A DNA stretch of 64,000 bases from the NCBI RefSeq assembly GCF_002563955.1, contig NZ_PDJE01000001.1, forward strand, positions 868,001 through 932,000, written 5' to 3'. Below are positions 24,561-32,490 of this stretch, piece by piece (the first letter of the stretch is position 1; every line of letters begins with the position of its first letter). The stretch comes from Paramicrobacterium agarici (GTDB lineage: Bacteria > Actinomycetota > Actinomycetes > Actinomycetales > Microbacteriaceae). The notes under the pieces were generated by a model that did no database searches, was not told the origin of the DNA, and saw only the letters and a list, made by a program, of their open reading frames with translations. A program made the translations under genes and the position numbers.

Positions 24561-25631
24561 TCAGCCCAGCTTCGGCCGCGCATCGGCCGTGGCGTCGAGG
24601 ATCTCCCACGTCGCGAGCTCGTCGACGGTGGGCGGAGCCGAATCGAACTGCCCGAGCTCGTCCCACAGGGCGATCTGGTTCTCCCAGATCGAGGTGTCCA
24701 TGGTTCCCCAGCCCTTCTCGGCCGTCGACTTCGTGAAGACGTACTGCATCATCGCCTCGCCGTCGTCTTGAATGTCCTTGAGCTTCGACTCGGGAGACAT
24801 CTCGACGATCGCCTTGGCCGCGTCTTCGACGTTGTCGTACGCGAACTCCCAGCCGCGCGCCGTCGCCGACGTGAACTCCTTGATGACGTCTCCCTGCTTC
24901 TCGAGCGCATCGTCGGTGGAGTAGTAAATGTAGCCGTAGAGCGGAACGCCGAAGTCGGCAAGGCGCATCGACACGAAGTCATCGCCAAGGGGGCGGCGCT
25001 GCGAGATGGAGTTGAGCCAGGTTCCCCACGCGTCGATCTTGCCGGTCATGAGCGGGGCGACAGATTCGCCTGTCGCGACGAATTCGACGTCGTCGGGGTT
25101 GACCTTGTTCGCCGCGAGAAGCGCCTTGACGAGAATGTCGGATGTTGCAGGGCCGCCGACCGTCTTGCCGACGAGATCCTGCGGCGTCTCGATCGGACTC
25201 TCGGTCTTCGAGAGCCACGCATAGGGGTGATCCTGCACGCAGACGGCGAACGCCTTAACCGGGATTCCCTGCGATCGGGCGAGCATGTGCGAAGGGCTCG
25301 ACGAGATCTGGCCGATCTGCGATTCGCCCGCAGCGACGAGCGCGATGCCGTCGATGCTCGGCCCGCCGGGGTTGATCGAGAAGTTGATGCCCGCCTCGTC
25401 GTACCAACCCTTCGAGAGCGCAATCGCCTCGCCAAACTGACCCGAGTTGATGAGCCAGCCCAGCTGCATTCCGAGCGCGGTGCCGTCACCTCCGCCCTTT
25501 CCCGCGCCTCCCGGACCGCGACCGGGTTCGCTGCACGCCGTGAGCAGTGTCGAGCCGAGCGCGAACGCTCCGAGCGACAACCCTGCTCCGGCCAGGAGGT
25601 TTCTGCGTGAGAACTGCTGATGTGTAGACAT
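24561..25631 (-). CDS. ABC transporter substrate-binding lipoprotein, NMT1/SsuA-like
   Basis: About 356 residues from ATG 25631 (GAGGAGAG upstream). The N-terminus holds a twin-arginine-type signal (FSRRNLLAGAGLSLGAFALG) ending in a lipobox-like LLTAC, so it is probably exported and lipid-anchored. The mature part is an NMT1/THI5-like fold: WLINSGQFGEAIALSKGWYD, INPGGPSIDGIALVAAGESQ, LVGKTVGGPATSDILVKALL, VEFVATGESVAPLMTGKID. Such proteins bind sulfonates, nitrate, aromatic acids or pyrimidine precursors. It is the first gene of the leftward arm of the catabolic island, behind a long leader and an operator shared with the rightward arm. Confidence 0.9.
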   Translation of the reverse strand: MSTHQQFSRRNLLAGAGLSLGAFALGSTLLTACSEPGRGPGGAGKGGGDGTALGMQLGWLINSGQFGEAIALSKGWYDEAGINFSINPGGPSIDGIALVAAGESQIGQISSSPSHMLARSQGIPVKAFAVCVQDHPYAWLSKTESPIETPQDLVGKTVGGPATSDILVKALLAANKVNPDDVEFVATGESVAPLMTGKIDAWGTWLNSISQRRPLGDDFVSMRLADFGVPLYGYIYYSTDDALEKQGDVIKEFTSATARGWEFAYDNVEDAAKAIVEMSPESKLKDIQDDGEAMMQYVFTKSTAEKGWGTMDTSIWENQIALWDELGQFDSAPPTVDELATWEILDATADARPKLG

Positions 25632-25881
25632 GTGTGCTCTCCTCGTTGAGATGCTGCTGTGTAAGGTCACGGCCACCTGCGTGGACATGACGATCTGAGG
25701 TATCCGCGGGCACCGGGCATGACCAGGCGCCCCGCTGTCTCAGGGACTGAAATTGGGATGCTGCACAAGCGCTGCCGTGAAAGGCAGAGCAGGTGATCTT
25801 CGTGTGCGCGCGGTGTCACTCTCGCGCTGGGATCTCCAGCTGCCGGTTCAGCCACGAGCTCTGTGAGCCGAACCGTGAAAG
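25632..25881 (-). other. Long untranslated leader of the leftward importer operon
   Basis: About 250 bp separate the predicted transcription start near 25882 from the binding-protein ATG. I see no recognisable coding sequence here. CTGAGA and a GGGGCGCC block occur, but in the wrong order for a TPP riboswitch, and I could not match another riboswitch class. The GC-rich RNA could still fold, so a structured leader remains possible. Confidence 0.35.
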
Positions 25882-25885
25882 TGAC

Positions 25886-25916
25886 TTTAGTATATTGAAC
25901 ATTTTTAGCGAGTCAA
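25886..25916 (-). promoter_or_regulatory. Promoter of the leftward arm with 14-bp operator
   Basis: Read on the minus strand: TTGACT (25911-25916), a 16-bp spacer, and TATACT (25889-25894). The 14-mer TTCAATATACTAAA, which includes this -10 box, occupies 25886-25899. An identical 14-mer covers the -10 of the XRE-cupin gene at 26084-26097 on the other strand, so both arms should respond to the same protein. Confidence 0.7.
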
Positions 25917-26022
25917 CAGTTCCGGGAAAGGATTGCGCCGAATCGACGAATCAACGGTCGCGACGCGCGTGCCGTCGGTAGCCTGGGTGAGCGTGGTTGT
26001 GCATGGCGGGCGCCTGCTTTCG

Positions 26023-26030
26023 CAGCATCC
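26023..26030. repeat. CAGCATCC octamer, an intergenic copy of a window-wide repeated word
   Basis: CAGCATCC (or GGATGCTG) is found by my reading at least 25 times in each orientation across the window. It occurs in several reading frames, in genes of both strands and in intergenic DNA such as this copy and those at 1268-1275 and near 20324, 25758 and 45054. Base composition alone would predict one to two per orientation. Its role is unknown. Confidence 0.6.
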
Positions 26031-26040
26031 TGTCGCCCGG

Positions 26041-26066
26041 ATGTTTTCGCAAAGGAGCGAAAACAT
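26041..26066. promoter_or_regulatory. Perfect 10-bp inverted repeat upstream of the XRE-cupin promoter
   Basis: ATGTTTTCGC (26041-26050) and GCGAAAACAT (26057-26066) are perfect inverted arms around AAAGGA. The repeat abuts the TTGACC -35 box, so an operator for a second regulator is plausible. A terminator is less likely because no gene ends here and no T-tract follows. Confidence 0.45.
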
Positions 26067-26097
26067 TTGACCCAGTAAAAAACTTCAATATACTAAA
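26067..26097 (+). promoter_or_regulatory. Promoter of the XRE-cupin regulator with the shared 14-bp operator
   Basis: TTGACC (26067-26072), a 16-bp spacer and TATACT (26089-26094) form the promoter. TTCAATATACTAAA at 26084-26097 covers the -10 box and is the exact inverted copy of the element in the leftward promoter. Transcription would start near 26101, about 27 bp before the ATG. The arrangement predicts autorepression and co-repression of the importer operon. Confidence 0.72.
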
Positions 26098-26127
26098 ATC
26101 ATTCGCACCGATCAGGGAGTTGCATTC

Positions 26128-26736
26128 ATGGCCTTCTCAACTAGCGAGACGTCGCAAGGGCCGGCCGTTGATGCGATTCTGTCTAGCGTGGGGAGCCAGG
26201 TGCGCTCGCTGCGCAAAGAGAAGGGGCTGACGCTGCAGGAACTGTCTGAGGTCACACACCTCAGCCCGGCAATTGTCAGCCAGATCGAGCGAGGACTCGC
26301 CAACCCGTCATTCACAACAATGGCGCAGCTGGCACATGGTCTGGACATCCCCGTGGGGAAGCTCTTCCCCAGCCATGAAGAGAAGCGATCCCCCGTGGTG
26401 CGCAAGGCAGAACGGAGAGATCTCAAGGGAGTGGCTCCCGAGGCCGTCGGCGAAGCAGCATATGAGCTGCTGACCCCCGACCTCAATGGAACCCTCGAAG
26501 CGCTCTGGGTCGTGACCCCTCCGGGACACGACACCAGTGACATTCCGTTCACACACGGAGGCGAAGAGTTCGGGCTCATCATCTCGGGCAAGAAAGATGT
26601 GTACCTCGATGGCCAGAGGCACCAGCTTGACGCCGGAGACTCGATCACCTTCGACTCCACGATTCCGCACTGGTTCAGAAACGACTACGACGAAACGTGC
26701 GTAGCGATCTGGGTTGTCACGCCACCGACCTGGTAA
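26128..26736 (+). CDS. XRE family transcriptional regulator with cupin sensor domain
   Basis: A 202-residue regulator. Residues about 17-75 are an XRE helix-turn-helix (RSLRKEKGLTLQELSEVTHL, then SPAIVSQIERGLANPS). Residues about 115-200 are a cupin barrel (FTHGGEEFGLIISGKKDVYL, then HQLDAGDSITFDSTIPHWFR) that would bind a small ligand. AGGGAG precedes the ATG. Its gene stands between the two arms of the island, with identical operator copies over both divergent promoters, making it the probable switch for the whole region. The ligand is presumably the imported acid or its CoA-derived metabolite. Confidence 0.92.
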   Translation: MAFSTSETSQGPAVDAILSSVGSQVRSLRKEKGLTLQELSEVTHLSPAIVSQIERGLANPSFTTMAQLAHGLDIPVGKLFPSHEEKRSPVVRKAERRDLKGVAPEAVGEAAYELLTPDLNGTLEALWVVTPPGHDTSDIPFTHGGEEFGLIISGKKDVYLDGQRHQLDAGDSITFDSTIPHWFRNDYDETCVAIWVVTPPTW

Positions 26737-26856
26737 GTCGGCGGCTGGGCGACTCCCACCGCATCCTATTCATCACCTCCGCACGCCTCCCGCCTGGGAT
26801 GTGCGTTGATGGAGCCTGCCCTCAAGCGCAATGACGATGCTTGATTAAGGAGCACC

Positions 26857-28155
26857 ATGATTGACACCGGCGTCAACAGCAAAGACCGCAAGCGTGAGCG
26901 GCTCACTCCAGAAGTGAGGCGCGGCATTCTGGGCCTCGGGCTCGGAAACACGCTCGAGTGGTACGACTGGATGATCTTCGGACTGCTGTCGTCATACATC
27001 GGCCCGCACTTCTTTCCGAGCGTCGATCCCGTCGTCGCAACGCTCGACGCGCTCGCGATCTTCGCGGTCGGATTCCTCTTCCGGCCCCTCGGCGGTGTCG
27101 TGCTCGGCACGTTCGCCGACCGCATCGGCCGGCGCAAGATCATGATGCTGTCGATCACGATGATGGCACTCAGCACGCTCGTGATCGCCGTCGCCCCGAC
27201 GTTCGAGACGATCGGAATCTGGGCGCCGATTCTGCTGCTCGTCTGCCGCGTGGTGCAGGGTATCTCGACGGGCGTCGAGGCCCCGCTGTCAACGGCGCAC
27301 GCCGTCGAGCTGGTACCTGAGGGCCGTGAGGGCTTCGTGGCCGGCATCATCTCGTTCTTCGTGAACGTCGGCATTCTGCTCGCGCCCCTCGTGAGCTTCA
27401 TCGTCACCACCAGCATCGGCGCCGCGGCGATGGACGAGTGGGGCTGGCGCATTCCGTTCATCGTCGGCGCTGTCTTCGGCTTCGTCATTCTCTACCTGCG
27501 CCGCACGCTTCCCGAGACCATGAAGCAAGACGAGCTCGAGCAGGCCACGACCGGTTCCGTGTGGATGGGCGTGCGCAAGAGCTGGCTCAGCGTTTTGGCG
27601 ATCGTCTTCGTCGTCGGCGCCGTTCAGGCGTACAACTACGCGTGGAACGTCGGCCTGCCCAACGCCGCTCGTTCGACCATGAAGGAAGACCCGTCGGCCG
27701 TGTTCGCGCTGACGACGATTCTCGGGCTGATCCTCGTGGTCGGAAGCCTCACTGTCGGGCGTCTCGTCGACGGTCGGGCCATCTCGAAGTGGTTCATCGT
27801 CGCGCGCATTCTCGTCATTCCCTCGGTGTTTCTCATGCTGCTCTACGTGGAGCCCGGCATCGGCGGGTTCGCTGCGGTGCTGCTCGGCGGGTCTGTCGTG
27901 CTCGTCGTCAACATGACCCTCTACAACGTCGTGTCGGCATCGCTCATGCAGAAGAGCTACCGAGGCGCGGGCACGTCCCTCGGATACGGCCTCGGCGTCG
28001 CCATCTTCGGTGGAACCGCCTCGTTCCTGCTGGTCTGGTTCCAGTCCATCGGCCTGGATTGGGCCTTCCCCGTCTACGTCGCCGTGCTCTCTGCACTGAG
28101 CGTCGTCTTCTACCTGATTGCACGCCGTGTCAACGGCATCCACGTTGGAAAGTGA
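26857..28155 (+). CDS. MFS transporter, metabolite:H+ symporter (MHS) family
   Basis: A 432-residue, 12-segment membrane transporter. The MHS signature GNTLEWYDWMIFG follows the N-terminus, with GTFADRIGRRKIMM as the loop 2-3 motif and RVVQGISTGVE in segment 4. Relatives carry alpha-ketoglutarate, shikimate, citrate or aromatic acids with protons. AAGGAG lies before the ATG. It heads the rightward operon and gives the island a second uptake system beside the ABC importer, possibly for a related acid. Confidence 0.9.
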   Translation: MIDTGVNSKDRKRERLTPEVRRGILGLGLGNTLEWYDWMIFGLLSSYIGPHFFPSVDPVVATLDALAIFAVGFLFRPLGGVVLGTFADRIGRRKIMMLSITMMALSTLVIAVAPTFETIGIWAPILLLVCRVVQGISTGVEAPLSTAHAVELVPEGREGFVAGIISFFVNVGILLAPLVSFIVTTSIGAAAMDEWGWRIPFIVGAVFGFVILYLRRTLPETMKQDELEQATTGSVWMGVRKSWLSVLAIVFVVGAVQAYNYAWNVGLPNAARSTMKEDPSAVFALTTILGLILVVGSLTVGRLVDGRAISKWFIVARILVIPSVFLMLLYVEPGIGGFAAVLLGGSVVLVVNMTLYNVVSASLMQKSYRGAGTSLGYGLGVAIFGGTASFLLVWFQSIGLDWAFPVYVAVLSALSVVFYLIARRVNGIHVGK

Positions 28156-28163
28156 GAAATTCA

Positions 28164-29528
28164 ATGACAACCCTCGATCTTCGCGTCACCAGTGATGACC
28201 TGAGAGCGCCGATTGCCTCTCGCTCGAACGTGCTCGTCGTCGGCGGCGGGCCTGCCGGAGTCGCGGCTGCCGTCACGGCCGCGCGCTCCGGAGCATCCGT
28301 CACCCTTCTCGAGCGCTACCCGTCACTCGGCGGACTCGCCTCCGGCGGTATGGTGCTCGTGCTCGACGACATGATCAACGGCCAGGAGATCACCGTCACG
28401 GGCGTGGTCTCGGAGTACATCGAGCGCCTCAAGAAGCTCGACCTCGCGATTGTGCCGCCGGCCGAAGACCGCAAGGCCTCGCAGGAGCTGTGGAACAAGT
28501 GGGGCCGCTTCGGCACCTTCGACTTTCACACGCACGTCAACCCGAAGCCCATCTGCTATGCGGCGGCCTTCGATCCCGACGGGTGGAAGCGCGTGTCGAA
28601 CGATCTCGTGCGCGAGTCGGGCGTCAACCTGCTGCTGCACTCGTGGTTCTCGCGGCCGATCGTCGACGACGGCGTCATGAAGGGCGTCATCGCCGAGACC
28701 AAGGCCGGCCCTCAGGCGCACATGGCCGACGTCGTGATCGACACGACCGGCGACATCGACGTCGCCTCGCGGGCCGGAGCCGATTTCATTCACGGCAGCT
28801 ACATCACGACGCTCGTGTTCCGCCTCGCCGGCGTCGACACCAAGCGCGCCGAAGAGTTCGAGCAGGCCGACCCCAAGGGCGCCCGCGCGATCAACCGCAA
28901 GGTCAAGCGCATTCTCGGCGGAGCGTGGGAGCTGTGGTGGCTCAAGACGCCGCTGCCGGGAGTCGTGTGGTGCAACGCGCCGCACATGTCCGGGTACGAC
29001 GGCGCCGATCCGGCATCCCTCACCGAGGCCGAGTTCGCGGCCCGTGAGCGCATCGCCGAGGCCGTGGAGTACGTCAAGGAGTACCTGCCCGGCTTCGAAA
29101 ACTGCTTCGTCATCGACACGGCTCCGCAGATGGGCGTGCGTCAGACGCGCCTGCTGCAGGGCGAGTACGTCATGACGAAAGACGACGTCACGCAGCGCCG
29201 TCACTTCCGCGACACCGTCGCCCGGGGCCGCGACTACTACTACCCCTACCGTTCGCTGCTGCCGAAGAACGTCGACCAGCTGCTCGTCGCCGGCCGGCAC
29301 TACTCGGCCACCTCAGACGCGCAGAAGGCCTCGCGCGAGATCCCGCCGTGCATGGCCATGGGGCAGGCCGTCGCGTCGGCGGCTACCCTCGCGATCGAGC
29401 AGAAGACGCTCGTGCGCGACGTCGCGATCGAAGAGATTCAGCAGCGCATGCGTCAGCACAACGCCGACCCGGGCGACATTCCGTCAGAGAATGCGACCAT
29501 CAACGAAGAGGAAACGGTGGCGGTATGA
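28164..29528 (+). CDS. FAD-dependent oxidoreductase
   Basis: A 454-residue flavoprotein from ATG 28164, 8 bp after the transporter stop; an upstream open extension is the shadow of that gene. VLVVGGGPAGVAAAVTAARS with GASVTLLER is the dinucleotide-binding fold, and DVVIDTTGDIDVASRAGADF is the second FAD motif of the FAD_oxidored (PF12831-type) group. LLVAGRHYSATSDAQKASR with CMAMGQAVASAATLA closes the FAD site. Enzymes of this group oxidise hydroxy acids or act as fumarate-reductase-like dehydrogenases, and the reaction here is not known. The stop overlaps the CoA-transferase start (ATGA). Confidence 0.87.
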   Translation: MTTLDLRVTSDDLRAPIASRSNVLVVGGGPAGVAAAVTAARSGASVTLLERYPSLGGLASGGMVLVLDDMINGQEITVTGVVSEYIERLKKLDLAIVPPAEDRKASQELWNKWGRFGTFDFHTHVNPKPICYAAAFDPDGWKRVSNDLVRESGVNLLLHSWFSRPIVDDGVMKGVIAETKAGPQAHMADVVIDTTGDIDVASRAGADFIHGSYITTLVFRLAGVDTKRAEEFEQADPKGARAINRKVKRILGGAWELWWLKTPLPGVVWCNAPHMSGYDGADPASLTEAEFAARERIAEAVEYVKEYLPGFENCFVIDTAPQMGVRQTRLLQGEYVMTKDDVTQRRHFRDTVARGRDYYYPYRSLLPKNVDQLLVAGRHYSATSDAQKASREIPPCMAMGQAVASAATLAIEQKTLVRDVAIEEIQQRMRQHNADPGDIPSENATINEEETVAV

Positions 29529-30757
29529 CCATGCATGACACGACACAGGCTCAGGATGCTGCCACGCCAGCGTCCCGCGCCCTGCCGCTCGATGGCGTCA
29601 CGGTCGTCGACTTCACGCAGGTGTTCATGGGGCCGAGCTGCACCCAGCTGCTCGGCGACTTCGGGGCCGACGTGATCAAGATCGAGCGACCGGGCCGCGG
29701 TGACACCTCGCGCAACTCGCTTCCCGACAAGGACGGGCAGGACAACCCGATCTTCCTGTCGATCAACCGCAACAAGCGCGGCATGTCGATCGACACGAAG
29801 TCTGACGAGGGGCGTGCGGCGCTGCGCGACATCATCGCCCGCGCCGACGTCGTCGTCAGCAACTTCCGTGCCGGCGTCATGGAGCGCATGGGTTTCGGAT
29901 ACGAGGAGCTCAAGCAGCTCAACCCACGGCTCATCTGGGCGTCGGGGACCGGCTTCGGCACAACGGGACCGTACTCCTCCCTTGGCGGGCAAGACGTCAT
30001 CAACCAGGCCTACTCGGGCGTCATGTGGCGGCGCAGCTCAGACGACGACCCGCTCACGGTCTACCCCACGACGCTGTGCGACTACACGACGGGCATGCAC
30101 CTCTTCCAGGGAATCCTGCTCGCTCTGCGCTCGCGCGACGAGACGGGCGAGGGGCAGAAGGTCGAGGTCACCATGTACGACTCGATGCTGCACATGCAGA
30201 TGCAAGAGGCCGCGATGCAGCTCAATCGCGGGTTCGAGGTGAACTGGGGGCGCATGCCGCTCACGGGCGTGTTCCCCACCACGGACTCCGCGGTTTGCAT
30301 GGTGGGCGGGTTCGCGGCCGATCCGCTGCTGCATATCTCGCGGGCGCTCGAGCTCGACGACGACCTCACTCAGCGACCGGAGTTCGCGACGCACGACAAG
30401 CAAGTCGAAAACCGGGCAGCGCTGCAGACGATCTTCGCCGACCGCTTCGCGACGAACACCACGGCGTATTGGACGCAGCGGCTGGAAGACGAGGGGATTC
30501 TCAACGCGCCGGTTCGCACGCTCGCCGAGACTCTCGCCGATGAGCAGACCGCCGCGAACGAGATGGTCATCGAGGCGCAGCATCCGACGGCCGGCTCCTT
30601 TCGCATGCTGAACGCGCCGATCCATCTCTCGGACACGCCCGCAACCGTGCGCCGCGTCGCCCCGCGACTCGGCGAGCACAACGACGAGATCCTCGCCGAG
30701 AACGGCTTCAGCGACGACGAGATCCGTCGCTTGCACGATCTCGGCGTTCTGAAATGA
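29525..30757 (+). CDS. CaiB/BaiF (family III) CoA-transferase, second copy
   Basis: A 410-residue family III CoA-transferase, clearly paralogous to the one at 21661: both share VxDFTQVxxGPSCTQ, DNPxFLSxNRNKRG, VVVSNFRxGVMER and GQDxxxQAYSGVM. The probable catalytic Asp is D157 (SLGGQD). The ATG overlaps the flavoprotein stop. It differs from the first copy by a 20-residue N-terminal extension and LTGVFPTTDSAV versus LSGCFPTADSEI in the C-terminal domain. Two copies might use different acids, or one may recycle CoA from product to substrate. Confidence 0.92.
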   Translation: MTMHDTTQAQDAATPASRALPLDGVTVVDFTQVFMGPSCTQLLGDFGADVIKIERPGRGDTSRNSLPDKDGQDNPIFLSINRNKRGMSIDTKSDEGRAALRDIIARADVVVSNFRAGVMERMGFGYEELKQLNPRLIWASGTGFGTTGPYSSLGGQDVINQAYSGVMWRRSSDDDPLTVYPTTLCDYTTGMHLFQGILLALRSRDETGEGQKVEVTMYDSMLHMQMQEAAMQLNRGFEVNWGRMPLTGVFPTTDSAVCMVGGFAADPLLHISRALELDDDLTQRPEFATHDKQVENRAALQTIFADRFATNTTAYWTQRLEDEGILNAPVRTLAETLADEQTAANEMVIEAQHPTAGSFRMLNAPIHLSDTPATVRRVAPRLGEHNDEILAENGFSDDEIRRLHDLGVLK

Positions 30758-30770
30758 CAGGGGTGTTGAC

Positions 30771-31583
30771 ATGACAGACCAGCAGACAGACGCGCAGCCC
30801 GACGAGGTGCGCTTCGACATCGACGACCGCGGCGTCGCTTCAGTCGTGATCGACCGGCCGCGCGTGCTCAACGCCGTCGACCGGGCGACGCACGACAGGC
30901 TCAACGAGATCTGGGCGGCGATCGAGGCAGACGACCGCGTGCGTCTCGTCGTCGTCACCGGCGGCGGCGAGAAGGCATTCTGCGTCGGGGCCGACATGTC
31001 GGCGGATGCTGTCGACAAGACGGGCCTCGAGTACTGGGCAGAGCTTGATCCGAACGGCTTCGGCGGGCTCAGCCTGCGCACGACGCTTGACGTTCCCGTG
31101 ATCGCCAAGGTTAACGGGTATGCGCTCGGTGGCGGCATGGAGATTGTGCTGGGTGCCGACGTCGTCGTCGCCGCCGACCGGGCACAGTTCGGGCTGACCG
31201 AACCGCGTGTCGGCCGGCTCGCGTTGGACGGCGGCATCCACCAGCTTGTGCGCCGGATTCCGTACACGCAGGCGATGGGTCTTCTCGTGACGGGGCGCAA
31301 GGCGCCGGCCGACGAGCTGCAGCGCATGGGCCTCGTCAACGAGGTCGTGCCCGCCGCCGACCTCGACGCCGCCGTTGAGCGGTGGGTTGAGCAGGTTCTC
31401 GCGTGCGCGCCCACGTCGGTGCGCGCCGTTAAGCAGATGGTCACGCGCACCGCGCACCTCAGCGCGCACGAAGCACGTGCCATGCGTCTGCCCGCGCTCA
31501 TGGACGCCCTCGACAGCGAGGACTCCGCCGAGGGCGTCGCCGCGTTTCAGCAGAAGCGCTCGCCCGTCTGGCCGGGGAAGTGA
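30771..31583 (+). CDS. Enoyl-CoA hydratase/isomerase (crotonase) family protein
   Basis: A 270-residue crotonase-fold enzyme. The oxyanion-hole motifs are KAFCVGADM and YALGGGMEIVLGADV, and FGLTEPRVGRLALDGG contains the first catalytic Glu position. It should hydrate, isomerise or cleave the CoA ester formed by the CoA-transferase. The gene follows it by 13 bp and precedes the lyase gene by 4 bp. Which crotonase reaction it performs (hydration, dehydration or carnitinyl-CoA-like chemistry) cannot be read from the sequence. Confidence 0.9.
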   Translation: MTDQQTDAQPDEVRFDIDDRGVASVVIDRPRVLNAVDRATHDRLNEIWAAIEADDRVRLVVVTGGGEKAFCVGADMSADAVDKTGLEYWAELDPNGFGGLSLRTTLDVPVIAKVNGYALGGGMEIVLGADVVVAADRAQFGLTEPRVGRLALDGGIHQLVRRIPYTQAMGLLVTGRKAPADELQRMGLVNEVVPAADLDAAVERWVEQVLACAPTSVRAVKQMVTRTAHLSAHEARAMRLPALMDALDSEDSAEGVAAFQQKRSPVWPGK

Positions 31584-31587
31584 TCGC

Positions 31588-32490
31588 ATGACGACACGTG
31601 TTGAACCCTTGGCTCGCGGTGTCTGGGGAGTGGTCGCCACTCCCTTCACGGATGCTGGTGAGATCGACGAGGCGAGCCTCGGCCGTCTCGTGCAGTTCTA
31701 CGAATCCGTCGGTGCTGCCGGTCTCACCGTGCTCGGCGTCTTCGGTGAGGCTGCCGCACTCACGGCCGCCGAGCGCATGCAGGTGCTCGGTGTCGTCGCG
31801 GCGAACAGCCGACTGCCGATCGTTGCCGGCGTGACGTCGCTGTCGACCGCCCCGGCCATCGCCGAGATCGAGAACGCCCAGGCCGCGTCGGGAGATCGCC
31901 TGCGAGCCGTCATGGTGCAGGCGAACTCGGGCAGCGCCGATCGCGTCATCGAACACCTGCGCCGCATCAACGACGCCACGGGCGCTGCGATCGTGCTGCA
32001 GGATTACCCCAAATCGAGCGGCGTGACGATCTCGACAGACAACCTCGTCGCCGTGGTCGAGGCAAGCCCCTTCGTCTCGGCCGTGAAGGCCGAAGCCCCA
32101 CCGACAGCCGCAGCGATCGCCCGCATCACCGCGCGCGTTGACGTGTCGGTGTTCGGCGGGCTCGGCGGGCAGGGCTTGCTCGACGAACTCGCCGCGGGAT
32201 CCGCCGGTGCGATGACCGGGTTCTCGTACCCCGAGGCGCTCGTCGGCTGCGTCAGCGCGTGGCTTGCCGGAGACGAGGATGCTGCACGGGCAGAGCTGCT
32301 GCCGTACCTGCCGCTCATCAACTTCGAGCAGCAGCCGGGCATTGCGCTCGCGCTTCGCAAAGAGCTGTTCCGCCGGAGGGGGCTGTTTGCCACGGGGATC
32401 GTGCGCGCTCCCGCAGCATCCTTCCCTGCCGAGCTCGACGCCATCGCGACCGATCATCTCGCTCAGCTCGACGGATCGGAGGTGCGCTGA
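31588..32490 (+). CDS. Dihydrodipicolinate synthase/N-acetylneuraminate lyase family protein
   Basis: About 300 residues from ATG 31588. The Schiff-base Lys is K167 (AVKAEAP) and the proton-relay Tyr is Y140 (LQDYPKSSGV), so the aldolase machinery is intact. The usual GTTGE loop of DapA reads GVFGE (residues 50-54), removing the Thr residues that bind pyruvate in dihydrodipicolinate synthase. It is therefore not DapA and is probably a dehydratase, retro-aldolase or decarboxylase of a keto or hydroxy acid. Its neighbours place it before an SDR and an aldehyde dehydrogenase, consistent with release of an aldehyde. Confidence 0.88.
   Translation: MTTRVEPLARGVWGVVATPFTDAGEIDEASLGRLVQFYESVGAAGLTVLGVFGEAAALTAAERMQVLGVVAANSRLPIVAGVTSLSTAPAIAEIENAQAASGDRLRAVMVQANSGSADRVIEHLRRINDATGAAIVLQDYPKSSGVTISTDNLVAVVEASPFVSAVKAEAPPTAAAIARITARVDVSVFGGLGGQGLLDELAAGSAGAMTGFSYPEALVGCVSAWLAGDEDAARAELLPYLPLINFEQQPGIALALRKELFRRRGLFATGIVRAPAASFPAELDAIATDHLAQLDGSEVR

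Noticed and set aside
24300..25610. Plus-strand frame of 436 codons opposite the ABC binding-protein gene
   Set aside because: Shadow of a well-supported gene with signal peptide and family motifs on the other strand.
25632..25881. TPP riboswitch in the importer leader
   Set aside because: CTGAGA and a GGGGCGCC-like block are present but in the wrong order, and the second conserved half of the aptamer is missing.
27438..28163. In-frame upstream extension of the FAD oxidoreductase
   Set aside because: It overlaps the MHS transporter gene and reads as low-complexity Arg-rich sequence; the real N-terminus with the dinucleotide fold begins at 28164.
21661..30757. The two CoA-transferase genes as a recent duplication or repeat
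   Set aside because: They share motifs but differ in N-terminal extension and many positions, so they are diverged paralogues and not a DNA repeat.
31588..32490. dapA (dihydrodipicolinate synthase of lysine synthesis)
   Set aside because: The Schiff-base Lys and Tyr are there, but the GTTGE loop is GVFGE and the gene is inside a catabolic operon.
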